Below the pieces are notes generated by a model, which saw only the letters and a list, made by a program, of their open reading frames with translations, did no database searches and was not told where the DNA came from. Positions 27,513-40,105 of a DNA stretch of 48,558 nucleotides are shown piece after piece. The position numbers and the translations under genes were made by a program. The DNA is from Saccoglossus kowalevskii. Its lineage: Eukaryota > Hemichordata > Enteropneusta > Harrimaniidae. Each line of letters starts with the position of its first letter. Position 1 is the first letter of the stretch. The DNA is taken from positions 1-48,558 of the forward strand of contig NW_003126566.1 in assembly GCF_000003605.2 (NCBI RefSeq). Reading direction: 5' to 3'.

Positions 27513-28199
27513 TCAATTGATCATTTACAACTCACTCTTATAAGCTGATGTATGTACCAGTGATACATTCCCACTCATCAACTGATCATTTACAACTCAC
27601 TCTTATAAGCTGATGTATGTACCAGTGATACATTCCCACTCATCAACAGTTCATTTACAACTCACTCTTATAAGCTGATGTATGTACCAGTGATACATTC
27701 CCACTCATCAACTGATCATTTACAACTCACTCTTATAAGCTGATGTATGTACCAGTGATACAATCCCACTCATCAACTGATCATTTACAACTCACTCTTA
27801 TAAGCTGATGTATGTACCAGTGATACATTCCTATACTCATCAACAGTTCATTTACAACTCACTCTTATAAGCTGATGTGTGTACCAGTGATACAATCCCA
27901 CTCATCAACAGTTCATTTACAACTCACTCTTATAAGCTGATGTATGTACCAGTGATACAATCCCACTCATCAACTGATCATTTACAACTCACTCTTATAA
28001 GCTGATGTATGTAGCAGTGATACATTCCACTCATCAACTGATCGTTTACATCTCACTCTTATAAGCTGATGTATGTACCAGTGATACATTCCCACTCATC
28101 AACAGTTCATTTACAACTCACTCTTATAAGCTGATGTATGTACCAGTGATACATTCCTACTCATCAACAGTTCATTTACAACTCACTCTTATAAGCTGA

Positions 28200-28790
28200 T
28201 GTATGTACCAGTGATACAATCCCACTCATCAACTGATCATTTACAACTCACTCTTATAAGCTGATGTATGTACCAGTGATACAATCCCACTCATCAACAG
28301 TTCATGTACAACTCACTCTTATAAGCTGATGTATGTACCAGTGATACATTCCCACTCATCAACTGATCATTTACAACTCACTCTTATAAGCTGATGTATG
28401 AACCAGTGATACAATCCCACTCATCAACAGTTCATTTACAACTCACTCTTATAAGCAGATGTATGTACCAGTGATACAATCCCACTCATCAATTGATCAT
28501 TTACAACTCACTCTTATAAGCTGATGTATGTACCAGTGATACATTCCTATACTCATCAACAGTTCATTTACAACTCACACTTACAAGCTGATGTATGTAC
28601 CAGTGATACATTCCCACTCATCAACTGATCATTTACAACTCACTCTTATAAGCTGATGTATGTACCAGTGATACATTCCCACTCATCAACAGTTCACTTG
28701 CAACTCACTCTTATAAGCTGATGTATGTACCAGTGATACATTCCCACTCATCAACAGTTCATTTACAACTCACTCTTATAAGCTGATGTA
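28200..28790. repeat. Nine-monomer cassette, copies at 28.2, 30.3 and 43.8 kb
   Basis: Matches 30347-30937 (offset 2147) and 43805-44395 (a further 13458). Order: CAATCCC/CTGATC, CAATCCC/CATGTAC, CATTCCC/CTGATC, CAATCCC/CAGTTC, CAATCCC/ATTGATC, CCTATACTC, CACACTTACAAG (28576, 30723, 44181), CATTCCC/CTGATC, then TTCACTT. A partial fourth copy lies at about 22349-22740. The first copy has GCAGATG and GTATGAACC as private changes. Confidence 0.82.
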
Positions 28791-29109
28791 TGTACCAGTG
28801 ATACAATCCCACTCCTCAACTGATCATTTACAACTCACTCTTATAAGCTGATGTATGTACCAGTGATACATTCCACTCATCAACTGATCATTTACAACTC
28901 ACTCTTATAAGCTGATGTATGTACCAGTGATACATTCCACTCATCAACTGATCATTTACAACTCACTCTTATAAGCTGATGTATGTACCAGTGATACATT
29001 CCCACTCATCAACTGATCATTTACAACTCACTCTTATAAGCTGATGTATGTACCAGTGATACAATCCTATACTCATCAACTGATCATTTACAACTCACTC
29101 TTATAAGCT

Positions 29110-29880
29110 GATGTATGTACCAGTGATACATTCCTACTCATCAACAGTTAATTTACAACTCACTCTTATAAGCTGATGTATGTACCAGTGATACATTCCC
29201 ACTCATCAACTGATCATTTACAACTCACTCTTATAAGCTGATGTATGTACCAGTGATACATTCCCACTCATCAACAGTTCATTTACAACTCACTCTTATA
29301 AGCTGATGTATGTACCAGTGATATAATCCCACTCATCAATTGATCATTTACAACTCACTCTTATAAGCTGATGTATGTACCAGTGATACATTCCAACTCA
29401 TCAACTGATCATTTACAACTCACTCTTATAAACTGATGTATGTACCAGTGATACATTCCCACTCATCAACTGATCATTTACAACTCACTCTTATAAGCTG
29501 ATGTATGTACCAGTGATACATTCCCACTCATCAACTGATCATTTACAACTCACTCTTATAAGCTGATGTATGTACCAGTGATACAATCCCACTCATCAAC
29601 TGATCATTTACAACTCACTCTTATAAGCTGATGTATGTACCAGTGATACATTCCTACTCATCAACAGTTAATTTACAACTCACTCTTATAAGCTGATGTA
29701 TGTACCAGTGATACATTCCCACTCATCAACTGATCATTTACAACTCACTCTTATAAGCTGATGTATGTACCAGTGATACATTCCCACTCATCAACAGTTC
29801 ATTTACAACTCACTCTTATAAGCTGATGTATGTACCAGTGATATAATCCCACTCATCAATTGATCATTTACAACTCACTC
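29110..29880. repeat. 520-bp tandem duplication (8 monomers)
   Basis: The unusual CAGTTAATTT sits at 29147 and 29667, exactly 520 bp apart. The next three monomers (CATTCCC/CTGATC, CATTCCC/CAGTTC, GATATAATCCC/ATTGATC) repeat in the same order before the copies part. Confidence 0.78.
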
Positions 29881-30346
29881 TTATAAGCTGATGTATGTAC
29901 CAGTGATACAATCCCACTCATCAACAGTTCATGTACAACTCACTCTTATAAGCTGATGTATGTACCAGTGATATATTCCCACTCATCAACTGATCATTTA
30001 CAACTCACTCTTATAAGCTGATGTATGTACCAATGATACATTCCCACTCATCAACAGTTCATTTACAACTCACTCTTATAAGCTGATGTATGCACCAGTG
30101 ATACATTCCTACTCAACAACTGATCATTTACAACTCACTCTTATAAGCTGATGTATGTACCAGTGATACATTCCCACTCATCAACAGTTCATTTACAACT
30201 CACTCTTATAAGCTGATGTATGTACCAGTGATACATTCCCACTCATCAACAGTTCATGTACAACTCACTCTTATAAGCTGATGTATGTACCAGTGAAACA
30301 TTCCCACTCATCAACAGTTCATTTACAACTCACTCTTATAAGCTGA

Positions 30347-32150
30347 TGTATGTACCAGTGATACAATCCCACTCATCAACTGATCATTTACAACTCACTC
30401 TTATAAGCTGATGTATGTACCAGTGATACAATCCCACTCATCAACAGTTCATGTACAACTCACTCTTATAAGCTGATGTATGTACCAGTGATACATTCCC
30501 ACTCATCAACTGATCATTTACAACTCACTCTTATAAGCTGATGTATGTACCAGTGATACAATCCCACTCATCAACAGTTCATTTACAACTCACTCTTATA
30601 AGCTGATGTATGTACCAGTGATACAATCCCACTCATCAATTGATCATTTACAACTCACTCTTATAAGCTGATGTATGTACCAGTGATACATTCCTATACT
30701 CATCAACAGTTCATTTACAACTCACACTTACAAGCTGATGTATGTACCAGTGATACATTCCCACTCATCAACTGATCATTTACAACTCACTCTTATAAGC
30801 TGATGTATGTACCAGTGATACATTCCCACTCATCAACAGTTCACTTACAACTCACTCTTATAAACTGATGTATGTACCAGTGATACATTCCCACTCATCA
30901 ACAGTTCATTTACAACTCACTCTTATAAGCTGATGTATGTACCAGTGATACATTCCCACTCATCAACTGATCATTTAAAACTCACTCTTATAAGCTGATG
31001 TATGTACCAGTGATACATTCCCACTCATCAACTGATCATTTACAACTCACTCTTATAGGCTGATGTATGTACCAGTGATACATCACACTCATCAACTGAT
31101 CATTTACAACTCACTCTTATAAGCTGATGTATGTACCAGTGATACAATCCCCACTCATCAACTAATCATTTACAACTCACTCTTATAAGCTGATGTATGT
31201 ACCAGTGATACATTCCCACTCATCAACTGATCATTTACAACTCACTCTTATAAGCTGATGTATGTACCAGTGATACATTCCCACTCACCAACAGATGATT
31301 TACAACTCACTCTTATAAGCTGATGTATGTACCAGTGATACATTCCCACTCATCAACTGATCATTTACAACTCACTCTTATAAGCTGATGTATGTACCAG
31401 TGATACATTCCCACTCACCAACAGATGATTTACAACTCACTCTTATAAGCTGATGTATGTACCAGTGATACATTTCCACTCATCAACTGATCATTTACAA
31501 CTCACTCTTATAAGCTGATGTATGTACCAGTGATACATTCCCACTCATCAACTGATCATTTACAACTCACTCTTATAAGCTGATGTATGTACCAGTGATA
31601 CATTCCCACTCATCAACTGATCATTTACAACTCACTCTTATAAACTGATGTATGTATCAGTGATACATTCCCACTCATCAAGTGATCATTTACAACTCAC
31701 TCTTATAAGCTGATGTATGTACCAGTGATACATTCCTATACTCATCAACAGTTCATTTTCAACTCACTCTTATAAGCTGATGTATGTACCAGTGATACAA
31801 TCCCACTCATCAACTGATCATTTACAACTCACTCTTATAAGCTGATGTATGTACCAGTGATACATTCCTACTCATCAACAGTTCATTTACAACTCACTCT
31901 TATAAGCTGATGTATGTACCAGTGATAGAATCCCACTCATAAATTGATCATTTACAACTCACTCTTATAAGCTGATATATGTACCAGTGATACATTCCCA
32001 CTCATCAACTGATCATTTACAACTCACTCTTATAAGCTGATGTATGTACCAGTGATACATTCCCACTCATCAACAGTTCATTTACAACTCACTCTTATAA
32101 GCTGATGTAAGTACCAGTGATACAATCCCACTCATCAACAGTTCATGTAC
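30347..32150. repeat. Large segmental duplication, copy 1 (partner 43805-45349)
   Basis: The offset falls in whole-monomer steps from 13458 to 13263 to 13198 bp, so the partner lacks four monomers. Anchors: CACACTTACAAG 30723/44181, CTCACCAACAGATG 31416/44679, CATTTTCAAC 31754/44952, GATAGAATCCC with CATAAATTG 31924/45122. This copy has CTCACCAACAGATG twice, 130 bp apart, which explains part of the difference. Confidence 0.85.
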
Positions 32151-32979
32151 AACTCACTCTTATAAGCTGATGTATGTACCAGTGATATATTCCCACTCAT
32201 CAACTGATCATTTACAACTCACTCTTATAAGCTGATATATGTACCAGTGATACAATCCCACTCATCAACAGTTCATTTGCAACTCACTCTTATAAGCTGA
32301 TGTATGTACCAGTGATACAATCCCACTCATCAATTGATCATTTACAACTCACTCTTATAAGCTGATGTATGTACCAGTGATACATTCCTATACTCATCAA
32401 CAGTTCATTTACAACTCACTCTTATAAGCTGATGTATGTACCAGTGATACATTCCCACTCATCAACAGTTCATTTACAACTCACTCTTATAAGCTGATGT
32501 AAGTACCAGTGATACAATCCCACTCATCAACAGTTCATGTACAACTCACTCTTATAAGCTGATGTATGTACCAGTGATACATTCCCACTCATCAACTGAT
32601 CATTTACAAACTCACTCTTATAAGCTGATGTATGTACCAGTGATACAATCCCACTCATCAACAGTTCATTTGCAACTCACTCTTATAAGCTGATGTATGT
32701 ACCAGTGATATAATCCCACTCATCAATTGATCATTTACAACTCACTCTTATAAGCTGATGTATGTACCAGTGATACATTCCAACTCATAAACTGATCATT
32801 TACAACTCACTCTTATAAACTGATGTATGTACCAGTGATACATTCCCACTCATCAACTGATCATTTACAACTCACTCTTATAAGCTGATGTATGTACCAG
32901 TGATACATTCCCACTCATCAACTGATCATTTACAACTCACTCTTATAAGCTGATGTATGTACCAGTGATACAATCCCAC

Positions 32980-33440
32980 TCATCAATTGATCATTTACAA
33001 CTCACTCTTATAAGCTGATGTATGTACCAGTGATAGAATCCCACTCATCAATTGATCATTTACAACTCACTCTTATAAGCTGATGTATGTACCAGTGATA
33101 CATTCCCACTCATCAACTGATCATTTACAACTCACTCTTATAAGCTGATGTATGTACCAGTGATACATTCCCACTCATCAACAGTTCATTTACAACTCAC
33201 TCTTATAAGCTGATGTATGTACCAGTGATACATTCCTACTCATCAACAGTTCATTTACAACTCACTCTTATAAGCTGATGTATGTACCAGTGATACAATC
33301 CCACTCATCAACTGATCATTTACAACTCACTCTTATAAGCTGATGTATGTACCAGTGATACATTCCTATACTCATCAACAGTTCATTTACAACTCACTCT
33401 TATAAGCTGATGTGTGTACCAGTGATACAATCCCACTCAT
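32980..33440. repeat. Cassette repeated at 845 and 1626 bp
   Basis: GTGTGTACC monomers at 33412, 34257 and 35038 share the upstream order CATTCCC/CTGATC, CATTCCC/CAGTTC, CCTACTC/CAGTTC, CAATCCC/CTGATC, CCTATACTC. GATAGAATCCC is at 33032 and 34658. The segment after 35038 also follows that after 27877 (offset 7161). Confidence 0.75.
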
Positions 33441-36400
33441 CAACAGTTCATTTACAACTCACTCTTATAAGCTGATGTATGTACCAGTGATACATTCCCA
33501 CTCATCAACTGATCATTTACAACTCACTCTTATAAACTGATGTATGTACCAGTGATACATTCCCACTCATCAACTGATCATTTACAACTCACTCTTATAA
33601 GCTGATGTATGTACCAGTGATACAATCCCACTCATCAACTGATCATTTACAACTCACTCTTATAAGCTGATGTATGTAGCAGTGATACATTCCACTCATC
33701 AACTGATCGTTTACAACTCACTCTTACGAGCTGATGTATGTACCAGTGATACATTCCCACTCATCAACAGTTCATTTACAACTCACTCTTATAAGCTGAT
33801 GTATGTACCAGTGATACATTCCTACTCATCAACAGTTCATTTACAACTCACTCTTATAAGCTGATGTATGTACCAGTGATAGAATCCCACTCATCAATTG
33901 ATCATTTCAACTCACTCTTATAAGCTGATGTATGTACCAGTGATACATTCCCACTCATCAACTGATCATTTACAACTCACTCTTATAAGCTGATGTATGT
34001 ACCAGTGATACATTCCCACTCATCAACAGTTCATTTACAACTCACTCTTATAAGCTGATGTATGTACCAGTGATACATTCCTACTCATCAACAGTTCATT
34101 TACAACTCACTCTTATAAGCTGATGTATGTACCAGTGATACAATCCCACTCATCAACTGATCATTTACAACTCACTCTTATAAGCTGATGTATGTACCAG
34201 TGATACATTCCTATACTCATCAACAGTTCATTTACAACTCACTCTTATAAGCTGATGTGTGTACCAGTGATACAATCCCACTCATCAACACTTCATTTAC
34301 AACTCACTCTTATAAGCTGATGTATGTACCAGTGATACAATCCCACTCATCAACTGATCATTTACAACTCACTCTTATAAGCTGATGTATGTAGCAGTGA
34401 TACATTCCACTCATCAACTGATCGTTTACAACTCACTCTTATAAGCTGATGTATGTACCAGTGATACATTCCCACTCATCAACTGATCATTTACAACTCA
34501 CTCTTATAAACTGATGTATGTACCAGTGATACATTCCCACTCATCAACTGATCATTTACAACTCACTCTTATAAGCTGATGTATGTACCAGTGATATAAT
34601 CCCACTCATCAATTGATCATTTACAACTCACTCTTATAAGCTGATGTATGTACCAGTGATAGAATCCCACTCATCAATTGATCATTTACAACTCACTCTT
34701 ATAAGCTGATGTATGTACCAGTGATACATTCCCACTCATCAACTGATCATTTACAACTCACTCTTATAAGCTGATGTATGTACCAGTGATACATTCCCAC
34801 TCATCAACAGTTCATTTACAACTCACTCTTATAAGCTGATGTATGTACCAGTGATACATTCCTACTCATCAACAGTTCATTTACAACTCACTCTTATAAG
34901 CTGATGTATGTACCAGTGATACAATCCCACTCATCAACTGATCATTTACAACTCACTCTTATAAGCTGATGTATGTACCAGTGATACATTCCTATACTCA
35001 TCAACAGTTCATTTACAACTCACTCTTATAAGCTGATGTGTGTACCAGTGATACAATCCCACTCATCAACAGTTCATTTACAACTCACTCTTATAAGCTG
35101 ATGTATGTACCAGTGATACAATCCCACTCATCAACTGATCATTTACAACTCACTCTTATAAGCTGATGTATGTAGCAGTGATACATTCCACTCATCAACT
35201 GATCGTTTACAACTCACTCTTATAAGCTGATGTATGTACCAGTGATACATTCCCACTCATCAACAGTTCATTTACAACTCACTCTTATAAGCTGATGTAT
35301 GTACCAGTGATACATTCCTACTCATCAACAGTTCATTTACAACTCACTCTTATAAGCTGATGTATGTACCAGTGATATAATCCCACTCATCAATTGATCA
35401 TTTACAACTCACTCTTATAAGCTGATGTATGTACCAGTGATACATTCCAACTCATAAACTGATCATTTACAACTCACTCTTATAAACTGATGTATGTACC
35501 AGTGATACATTCCCACTCATCAACTGATCATTTACAACTCACTCTTATAAGCTGATGTATGTACCAGTGATACATTCCCACTCATCAACTGATCATTTAC
35601 AACTCACTCTTATAAGCTGATGTATGTACCAGTGATACAATCCCACTCATCAACTAATCATTTACAACTCACTCTTATAAGCTGATGTATGTACCAGTGA
35701 TACATTCCCACTCATCAACTGATCATTTACAACTCACTCTTATAAGCTGATGTATGTACCAGTGATACATTCCCACTCATCAACTGATCATTTACAACTC
35801 ACTCTTATAAGCTGATGTATGTACCAGTGATACATTCCCACTCATCAACAGATGATTTACAACTTACTCTTATAAGCTGATGTATGTACCAGTGATACAT
35901 TCCCACTCATCAACTGATCATTTACAACTCACTCTTATAAGCTGATGTATGTACCAGTGATACATTCCCACTCATCAACTGATCATTTACAACTCACTCT
36001 TATGAGCTGATGTATGTACCAGTGATACATTCCCACTCATCAACTGATCATTTACAACTCACTCTTATAAACTGATGTATGTATCAGTGATACATTCCCA
36101 CTCATCAACTGATCATTTACAACTCACTCTTATAGGCTGATGTATGTACCAGTGATACATTCCTATACTCATCAACAGTTCATTTTCAACTCACTCTTAT
36201 AAGCTGATGTATGTACCAGTGATACAATCCCACTCATCAACTGATCATTTACAACTCACTCTTATAAGCTGATGTTTGTACCAGTGATACATTCCACTCA
36301 TCAACTGATCGTTTACAACTCACTCTTATAAGCTGATGTATGTACCAGTGATACATTCCCACTCATCAACAGTTCATTTACAACTCACTCTCATAAGCTG

Positions 36401-36455
36401 ATGTATGTACCAGTGATACATTCCTATACTCATCAACAGTTCATTTACAACTCAC

Positions 36456-36920
36456 TCTCATAAGCTGATGTATGTACCAATGATACATTCCCACTCATCA
36501 ACTGATCATTTACAACTCACTCTCATAAGCTGATGTATGTACCAGTGATACATTTCTATACTCATCAACTGATCATTTACAACTCACTCTTATAAGCTGA
36601 TGTATGTACCAGAGGTACATTCCCACTCATCAACTGATCATTTACAACTTACTCTTATAAGCTGATGTATGTACCAGTGATACATTCCCACTCATCAACA
36701 GTTCATTTACAACTCACTCTTATAAGCTGATGTATGTACCAGTGATACAATCCCACTCATCAACTGATCATTTACAACTCACTCTTATAAGCTGATGTAT
36801 GTACCAGTGATACATTCCCACTCATCGACTGATCATTTGCAACTCACTCTTATAAGCTGATGTATGTACCAGTGATACAATCCCACTCACCAACTGATCA
36901 TTTACAACTCACTCTTATAA
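36456..36920. repeat. Exact copy of the left edge of the window
   Basis: Identical to bases 1-465, including CTCTCATAAG twice, CATTTCTATAC, CAGAGGTAC, AACTTACTC, CTCATCGAC/CATTTGC and CTCACCAAC. The match ends at 36921, where GCTG becomes ACTG. The left limit is unknown because the partner runs off the window. Confidence 0.92.
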
Positions 36921-37319
36921 ACTGATGTATGTACCAGTGATACATTCCCACTCATCAACATATGATTTACAACTCACTCTTATAAGCTGATGTATGTACC
37001 AGTGATACATTCCCACTCATCAACTGATCATTTGCAACTCACTCTTATAAGCTGATGTATGTACCAGTGATAAATTCCCACTCATCAACTGATCATTTAC
37101 AACTCACTCTTATAAGCTGATGTATGTACCAGTGATACATTCCCACTCATCAACTGATCATTTACAACTCACTCTTATAAGCTGATGTATGTACCAGTGA
37201 TACAATCCCACTCATCAACTGGTCATTTACAACTCACTCTTATAAGCTGATGTATGTACCAGTGATACAATCCCACTCATCAACTGATCATTTACAACTC
37301 ACTCTTATAAGCTGATGTA

Positions 37320-37640
37320 TGTACCAGTGATACATTCCCACTCATCAACAGTTCATGTACAACTCACTCTAATAGGCTGATGTATGTACCAGTGATACAT
37401 TCCCACTCATCAACAGTTCATTTACAACTCACACTTGTAAGCTGATGTATGTACCAGTGATACATTCCTATATTCATCAACAGTTCATTTACAACTCTAC
37501 ATTCCTATACTCATCAACTGATCATTTACATCTCACACTTATAAGCTGAGGTATGTACCAATGATACATTCCCACTCATCAACTGATCATTTACAACTCA
37601 CTCTCATAAGCTGATGTATGTACCAGTGATACATTCCTAT
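37320..37640. repeat. Block with 37-bp truncated monomer, copy 1
   Basis: Order: CATGTAC, CTCTAATAGG (37371), CACTTGTAAGC, CCTATATTC, then AACTC joined directly to TACATTCC at about 37495. That join removes 30 bp of a 67-bp monomer and leaves 37 bp. The next monomers have CATCTCACAC, GAGGTATG and CCAATG. The same block is at 40446-40766 and 46416-46736 (truncations at 40621 and 46591). Confidence 0.88.
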
Positions 37641-37644
37641 ACTC

Positions 37645-37695
37645 TTCGAACTGATCATTTACAACTCACTCTTATAAGCTGATGTATGTACCATT
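37645..37695. other. Irregular B-to-A junction with two indels
   Basis: CTTCGAACTG at about 37647 has a G absent from the copies at 40.75 and 46.74 kb (CTTCAACTG). CCATTTGATAC at about 37692 replaces CCAGTGATAC with one extra base. Those copies continue at the same point with GTACGAGAGGTAC (40813, 46783), whereas this one switches to the A-type island at 37736. Confidence 0.72.
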
Positions 37696-37735
37696 TGATA
37701 CATTCCCACTCATCAACAGTTCATTTACAACTCAC

Positions 37736-40101
37736 TCTTATAACCTGATGTATGTACCAGTGATACATTCCTATACTCATCAACAGTTCATTTACAACTC
37801 ACTCTTATAAGCTGATTTATGTACCAGTGATACATTCCCACTCATCAACAGTTCATTTACAACTCACTCTTATAACCTGATGTATGTACCAGTGATACAT
37901 TCCTATACTCATCAACAGTTCATTTACAACTCACTCTTATAAGCTGATTTATGTACCAGTGATACATTCCCACTCATCAACAGTTCATTTACAACTCACT
38001 CTTATAAGCTGATGTATGTACCAGTGATACAATCCCACTCATCAACAGATCATTTACAACTCACTCTTATAAGCTGATTTATGTACCAGTGATACATTCC
38101 TTTACTCATCAACAGTTCATTTACAACTCACTCTTATAACCTGATGTATGTACCAGTGATACATTCCCACTCATCAACAGTTCATTTACAACTCACTCTT
38201 ATAACCTGATGTATGTACCAGTGATACATTCCCACTCATCAACTGATCATTTACAACTCACTCTTATAAACTGATGTATGTACCAGTGATACATTCCCAC
38301 TCATCAACTGATCATTTACAACTCACTCTTATAAACTGATGTATGTACCAGTGATACATTCCCACTCATCAACAGATCATTTACAACTCACTTTAATAGG
38401 CTGATGTATGTACCAGTGATACATTCCCAATCATCAACTGATCATTTACAACTCACTCTTATAAGCAGATGTATGTACCAGTGATACATTCCTACTCATC
38501 AACAGTTCATTTATAACTCACTCTTATAAGCTGGTGTATGTACCAGGGATACATTCCCACTCATCAAGAGTTCATTTACAACTCACTCTTATAACCTGAT
38601 GTATGTACCAGTGATACATTCCTATACTCATCAACTGATCATTTACAACTCACTCTTATAAGCTGATGTATGTACCAGTGATACATTCCCACTCATCAAC
38701 AGTTCATTTACAACTCACTCTTATAACCTGATGTATGTACCAGTGATACATTCCTATACTCATCAACAGTTCATTTACAACTCACTCTTATAAGCTGATT
38801 TATGTACCAGTGATACATTCCCACTCATCAACAGTTCATTTACAACTCACTCTTATAACCTGATGTATGTACCAGTGATACATTCCTATACTCATCAACA
38901 GTTCATTTACAACTCACTCTTATAAGCTGATTTATGTACCAGTGATACATTCCCACTCATCAACAGTTCATTTACAACTCACTCTTATAAGCTGATGTAT
39001 GTACCAGTGATACAATCCCACTCATCAACAGATCATTTACAACTCACTCTTATAAGCTGATTTATGTACCAGTGATACATTCCTTTACTCATCAACAGTT
39101 CATTTACAACTCACTCTTATAACCTGATGTATGTACCAGTGATACATTCCCACTCATCAACAGTTCATTTACAACTCACTCTTATAACCTGATGTATGTA
39201 CCAGTGATACATTCCCACTCATCAACTGATCATTTACAACTCACTCTTATAAACTGATGTATGTACCAGTGATACATTCCCACTCATCAACAGATCATTT
39301 ACAACTCACTCTTATAAGCTGATGTATGTACCAGTGATACATTCCTATACTCATCAACAGTTCATTTACAACTCACTCTTATAAGCTGGTGTATGTACCA
39401 CTGATACATTCCCACTCATCAACAGTTCATTTACAACTCACTCTTATAACCTGATGTATGTACCAGTGATACATTCCTATACTCATCAACTGATCATTTA
39501 CAACTCACTCTTATAAACTGATGTATGTACCAGTGATACATTCCCACTCATCAACTGATCATTTACAACTCACTCTTATAACCTGATATATGTACCAGTG
39601 ATACATTCCTATACTCATCAACAGTTCATTTACAACTCACTCTTATAAGCTGGTGTATGTACCAGTGATACATTCCCACTCATCAACAGTTCATTTACAA
39701 CTCACTCTTATAACCTGATGTATGTACCAGTGATACATTCCTATACTCATCAACTGATCATTTACAACTCACTCTTATAAACTGATGTATGTACCAGTGA
39801 TACATTCCCACTCATCAACAGATCATTTACAACTCACTCTTATAACCTGATGTATGTACCAGTGATACATTCCTATACTCATCAACAGTTCATTTACAAC
39901 TCACTCTTATAAGCTGGTGTATGTACCAGTGATACATTCCCACTCATCAACAGTTCATTTACAACTCACTCTTATAACCTGATGTATGTACCAGTGATAC
40001 ATTCCTATACTCATCAACTGATCATTTACAACTCACTCTTATAAACTGATGTATGTACCAGTGATACATTCCCACTCATCAACTGATCATTTACAACTCA
40101 C
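37736..40101. repeat. A-type satellite island (domain 3)
   Basis: 2366 bp of ACCTG, GCTGATTT, GCTGGTG, AACTGATG and 67-bp monomers set inside B-type sequence. Bases 37741-38985 follow 9195-10440 (offset 28546). About 38989-39240 then repeats the order of 38002-38330 at an offset of 983 bp, an internal duplication of the island. The final 0.85 kb is a 264-bp tetramer array. The right edge passes to B-type at 40102 without indels. Confidence 0.88.
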
Positions 40102-40105
40102 TCTT
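39250..40105. repeat. 264-bp tetramer higher-order repeat, about three copies
   Basis: Period 264 bp (65+67+65+67). The order is AACTGATG/CCCACTC, ACCTG or GCTGATG/CCTATACTC, GCTGGTG/CCCACTC, ACCTG/CCTATACTC. GCTGGTG monomers lie at 39386, 39650 and 39914, exactly 264 bp apart. The last 65-bp position varies between CAGATC and CTGATC, and one copy has TGATATATG. This is the cleanest short HOR in the window and looks recently amplified. Confidence 0.85.

Larger units (their letters stand above)
17218..37735. repeat. B-type satellite domain 2
   Basis: About 20.5 kb dominated by 65-bp GCTGATG monomers, with CATTCCC, CAATCCC and CCTACTC versions combined with CTGATC, CAGTTC and ATTGATC. Rare 67-bp monomers and 64-bp GTAGCAG monomers act as markers. 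No single long period holds through the domain. It consists of cassettes of 3-13 monomers copied to many places. A few scattered one-base gains occur (20356, 22715, 22755, 25811, 31146, 32609). Confidence 0.9.

Noticed and set aside
37490..37505. Boundary with non-satellite DNA at the AACTCTACATT join
   Set aside because: Both sides are satellite; it is only a 30-bp internal deletion, present identically at 40621 and 46591.
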